This document shows, in pieces, positions 6,781-8,304 of a stretch of 8,304 nucleotides of DNA. The translations under genes were made by a program, and so were the position numbers. This stretch comes from Candidatus Bathyarchaeota archaeon (GTDB taxonomy: Archaea > Thermoproteota > Bathyarchaeia > Bathyarchaeales > B26-1). The stretch lies in NCBI GenBank assembly GCA_003662645.1, contig QMYL01000033.1, positions 1 to 8,304 on the forward strand, given 5' to 3'. The notes beneath the pieces are model-generated. The model searched no databases. It was given only the letters and a program-made list of their open reading frames with translations, and was not told the origin of the DNA. The first letter of the stretch is position 1; the number at the start of each line of letters is the position of its first letter.

Positions 6781-6846
6781 GGATGATGAGGACGGCTTAG
6801 TGGAGCCTCAAAAGGGCTGTGATATTAACCGACGGGCGAACTGACA
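6781..6846 (+). ncRNA. Candidate box C/D sRNA guiding 2'-O-methylation of 16S rRNA
   Basis: A perfect box C (ATGATGA, 6783-6789) and a perfect box D (CTGA, 6841-6844) span 62 nt, the normal size of an archaeal C/D sRNA. The guide before box D contains CGACGGGCG (6830-6838), complementary to the conserved CGCCCGUC(G) at 16S positions 1400-1407(8). The fifth base upstream of box D, G6836, pairs with C1402, so the N+5 rule predicts Cm1402. Internal boxes are degenerate: D' is probably CTCA (6807-6810) and C' GTGATAT (6819-6825), with 15 nt between C' and D, longer than the usual 12. The D' guide GTGGAGC (6800-6806) would match helix 44 just downstream of the first target. The terminal stem is weak, and the ends given are estimates. 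It lies between the xylB start and the purA promoter. Confidence 0.6.
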
Positions 6847-6851
6847 GTTAG

Positions 6852-6867
6852 GTTAAAGGTTTAAAAA
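6852..6867 (+). promoter_or_regulatory. Promoter of purA (BRE and TATA box)
   Basis: GTTAAAGG followed by TTTAAAAA (TATA box at 6860-6867) is a good archaeal promoter. Transcription is expected near 6889-6892, giving a leader of about 28 nt before the ATG at 6919. The same GTTAAAGGTT string recurs at 7979-7988 ahead of rpo7. Confidence 0.6.
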
Positions 6868-6877
6868 GGGTGGATGT

Positions 6878-6890
6878 TTGATAGTATCAA
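6878..6890 (+). promoter_or_regulatory. 13-bp inverted repeat at the purA transcription start, possible operator
   Basis: TTGATA-G-TATCAA is a perfect 6-bp inverted repeat around one central base. It starts 10 bp after the TATA box and ends at the predicted transcription start. Repressor sites in archaea often occupy this place. No regulator gene is nearby, and a chance palindrome is not excluded. Confidence 0.4.
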
Positions 6891-6902
6891 GACCGTGTGA
6901 TT

Positions 6903-6909
6903 GGTGGAG
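6903..6909 (+). promoter_or_regulatory. Ribosome binding site deciding the purA start
   Basis: GGTGGAG lies 9 nt before the ATG at 6919. It abuts the in-frame ATG at 6910 and overlaps the TTG at 6901, which makes those two unlikely. The start at 6919 also gives the N terminus usual for the family (MPxTVVV). Confidence 0.65.
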
Positions 6910-6918
6910 ATGGTTGGG

Positions 6919-7920
6919 ATGCCATGCACAGTTGTAGTCTGCGGCTTTTTTGGGGACACAGGCAAGGGCAAGATAATATCATACCTAGCATTGAAGGACA
7001 GGGTCTCAGTCGCCGTTAGAGCCGGTGTTGGACCAAACGCTGGACATACGGTTGTTTATGGCGGTAAGACGTACAAGTTGAGGATGCTCCCGAGCGCCTT
7101 CGTCTATGAAGGATGCCGCCTGCTCATAGGTCCAGGCGTACTGATAAACCCGGATGTACTCCTGAAGGAAGTCGAGGTTACCAAATCCGAGGGTAGGGTT
7201 GGGGTAGACCCTCTATGCGCGATAATTGAGCCTAAACATATAGAGGCGGATAGAGGCGGGCACCTAGCGAGCAAGATAAGGACAACAGGCTCCGGAACCG
7301 GGCCGTGCAATGCGGATAGGGCCCTCAGGAGGGCGAAGGTGGCTAGGGATATACCTGAGTTGGAGAAGTTCCTAACCGATGTTCCGCTGGAGGTGAATAG
7401 GGCCATAGATGATGGAGAGAACGTTTTGATAGAGGGGACGCAGGGAACCTTCTTGTCCCTATACCATGGAACCTACCCCTACTGCACCTCTAAGGATGTA
7501 ACGGCGTCGGCTGCGTGTTCTGATGTTGGTGTTGGACCGAAGAAGGTGGATGATGTCATACTCGTGTTGAAGGCCTTCACGACCCGTGTAGGCGCCGGCC
7601 CGCTCCCAAACGAGATATCATGGGAGGAGGCTGAGAGGAGGGGGTGGGCTGAGGTAGCCTCCGTAACTGGTAGAAGGAGGAGGGCTGCACCCTTCAACTT
7701 CGACTTGGCCAAGAGGGCTGTAATGTTGAACAGCGCTACACAGGCGGCTGTGACTAAGATAGATGTGTTATTCCCAGAGTGTAAGGGCGTAAAATCCTAT
7801 GATAAACTCTCGGATGGGGCTAAGAGTTTCATCGAAAGGATCGAGGATGAGATCGGTATCCCGGTCACCCTCATCGGGACAGGCCCAGAGGTATGGGAGG
7901 TAGTTGATAGAAGAGATTAA
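6919..7920 (+). CDS. purA: Adenylosuccinate synthetase
   Basis: PurA joins IMP and aspartate, using GTP, to form adenylosuccinate, the first committed step from IMP to AMP. From the ATG at 6919 the product has 333 residues, the short archaeal form that lacks segments found in the 432-residue E. coli enzyme. The P-loop reads CGFFGDTGKGK (8-18), with the catalytic Asp13. NAGHT (40-44) carries the catalytic His43. Later motifs are GTTGSGTGP, GTYPYCTSKDVTAS, TRVGAGPLP, the Arg-rich TGRRRRAAPF, TKIDVLFPE (the base-recognition TKxD) and GTGPE near the C terminus. The residue after Asp13 is Thr, where most PurA sequences have Glu (GDEGKGK). In-frame TTG (6901) and ATG (6910) upstream are less likely starts because of ribosome binding site spacing. 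The gene has its own promoter and is followed by a T6 tract. Confidence 0.96.
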   Translation: MPCTVVVCGFFGDTGKGKIISYLALKDRVSVAVRAGVGPNAGHTVVYGGKTYKLRMLPSAFVYEGCRLLIGPGVLINPDVLLKEVEVTKSEGRVGVDPLCAIIEPKHIEADRGGHLASKIRTTGSGTGPCNADRALRRAKVARDIPELEKFLTDVPLEVNRAIDDGENVLIEGTQGTFLSLYHGTYPYCTSKDVTASAACSDVGVGPKKVDDVILVLKAFTTRVGAGPLPNEISWEEAERRGWAEVASVTGRRRRAAPFNFDLAKRAVMLNSATQAAVTKIDVLFPECKGVKSYDKLSDGAKSFIERIEDEIGIPVTLIGTGPEVWEVVDRRD

Positions 7921-7933
7921 ACTTTAAGCGCAT

Positions 7934-7943
7934 GCCTTTTTTA
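7934..7943 (+). terminator. Probable T-tract terminator after purA
   Basis: GCCTTTTTTA lies 14-23 nt past the purA stop. Archaeal transcription commonly ends at such T runs without a hairpin. It lies upstream of the next promoter, which supports separate transcription of purA and rpo7. Confidence 0.5.
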
Positions 7944-7956
7944 TCCACCCAAGAGT

Positions 7957-7993
7957 GTGAAAGTATTTAAGCCTCCCAGTTAAAGGTTATATC
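7957..7993 (+). promoter_or_regulatory. Promoter region of rpo7
   Basis: Two candidate elements are visible. GAAAGTATTTAAG (TATA box near 7964-7971) predicts a start near 7993-7996. GTTAAAGGTTATATC (7979-7993) resembles the purA promoter and predicts a start near 8014. The sequence alone does not say which is used. Confidence 0.45.
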
Positions 7994-8032
7994 GGTGTAT
8001 GTCATTATCAGGAAATCTGACAGAATGAGGGG

Positions 8033-8304
8033 TTGAGGGTAACGTTTAACCTTGTAACCTTGGAGGATACGATCCGCATACCGCCGGAGGAGTTCGGGAA
8101 GCCCTTAGACATCGTTGGATATGAGCAGCTGAGGATGAAGTACGAGGGCGTCGTGGATGAGGAGTTAGGCTACGTCATAGCGGTGACCGATATAAAGGTC
8201 TCGCCGATAGGGAAGATACTCCCAGGAGACGGGGCCACGCACCATAAGGTAACGTTCTCCTTACTGACCTTCTACCCGAAGATACAGGAGGTCGTTGAGG
8301 GGGA
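8033..8304 (+). CDS. rpoE: DNA-directed RNA polymerase subunit Rpo7/RpoE1 (N-terminal part)
   Basis: The archaeal homologue of eukaryotic Rpb7 forms a stalk with Rpo4 on RNA polymerase; the stalk helps open promoter DNA and binds emerging RNA. The 90 codons present cover the N-terminal (RNP-like) domain: LVTLEDTIRIPPEEFG, LRMKYEGVV, LGYVIAVTDI, a conserved GDGATHH turn, and LTFYPKIQEVVEG leading into the S1/OB domain, which lies beyond the window edge. Conserved family residues match throughout. The start is uncertain. TTG at 8033 is the only conventional start codon in the open stretch after the TGA at 8018-8020 that precedes the conserved sequence, but GAGGGG (8027-8032) touches it directly. 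The family's usual first residue aligns with the ACG at 8042. The gene has its own promoter after purA. Confidence 0.92.
   Translation, partial: MRVTFNLVTLEDTIRIPPEEFGKPLDIVGYEQLRMKYEGVVDEELGYVIAVTDIKVSPIGKILPGDGATHHKVTFSLLTFYPKIQEVVEG

Noticed and set aside
6226..6786. A 186-codon plus-strand frame antisense to the xylB 5' end and running into the gap
   Set aside because: The translation is Ser/Pro/Leu-rich with no family resemblance, as expected from the complement of a G+C-rich gene. It would also have to share the gap with the sRNA and xylB promoter.
7955..8020. A second C/D sRNA suggested by CTGA at 8017-8020
   Set aside because: No acceptable box C occurs at the right distance; the best is GTGTGAA or GTGAAAG, each with two or more mismatches at essential bases.
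1..8304. A defence, mobile or otherwise undescribed multi-gene system
   Set aside because: All large frames belong to well-known core or metabolic families, and no transposase, integrase, repeats or array is present. The only candidate novelty is the small RNA in the xylB-purA gap.

Overview
The window is an ordinary, gene-dense chromosome segment from an archaeon. The evidence for archaea is an alpha2-type glycyl-tRNA synthetase with archaeal motifs, a stand-alone Elp3, a tRNA-splicing endonuclease EndA, a short (about 333 residue) adenylosuccinate synthetase, and the RNA polymerase subunit Rpo7 (RpoE1/Rpb7). Upstream regions carry TATA-like boxes about 25 nt before likely transcription starts. 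EndA has a loop typical of crenarchaeal enzymes, and PurA has a GFFGDTGKGK P-loop that I associate with thaumarchaeal-type sequences. A TACK-lineage archaeon is therefore the best guess, but I cannot name the group.

Layout. Bases 2-235 (+) are the 3' end of a membrane protein, probably a polysaccharide flippase, which converges on and overlaps endA by 11 bp. Five genes follow on the minus strand, read from right to left: xylB-like sugar kinase (6665-5127), elp3 (5069-3486), glyS (3360-1612), a PhoU-like DUF47 protein (1496-837) and endA (797-225). The last two look like an operon; the others have room for their own promoters. To the right of the divergent 253-bp gap after xylB lie purA (6919-7920, +) and the first 90 codons of rpo7 (+, running off the window).

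Three of the minus-strand genes act on tRNA: charging (GlyRS), wobble-uridine modification (Elp3) and intron removal (EndA). There is no sign of a mobile element, CRISPR array, defence system or tRNA gene.

The most interesting item lies in the xylB-purA gap: a candidate box C/D sRNA (about 6781-6846, +). It has perfect C (ATGATGA) and D (CTGA) boxes. The D guide is complementary to the conserved CGCCCGUC segment of the 16S rRNA decoding region, in the register that would place 2'-O-methylation on C1402 (E. coli numbering). The second guide appears to match the adjacent part of helix 44. A 13-bp inverted repeat over the predicted purA transcription start and tandem repeats in the xylB leader are weaker regulatory candidates.
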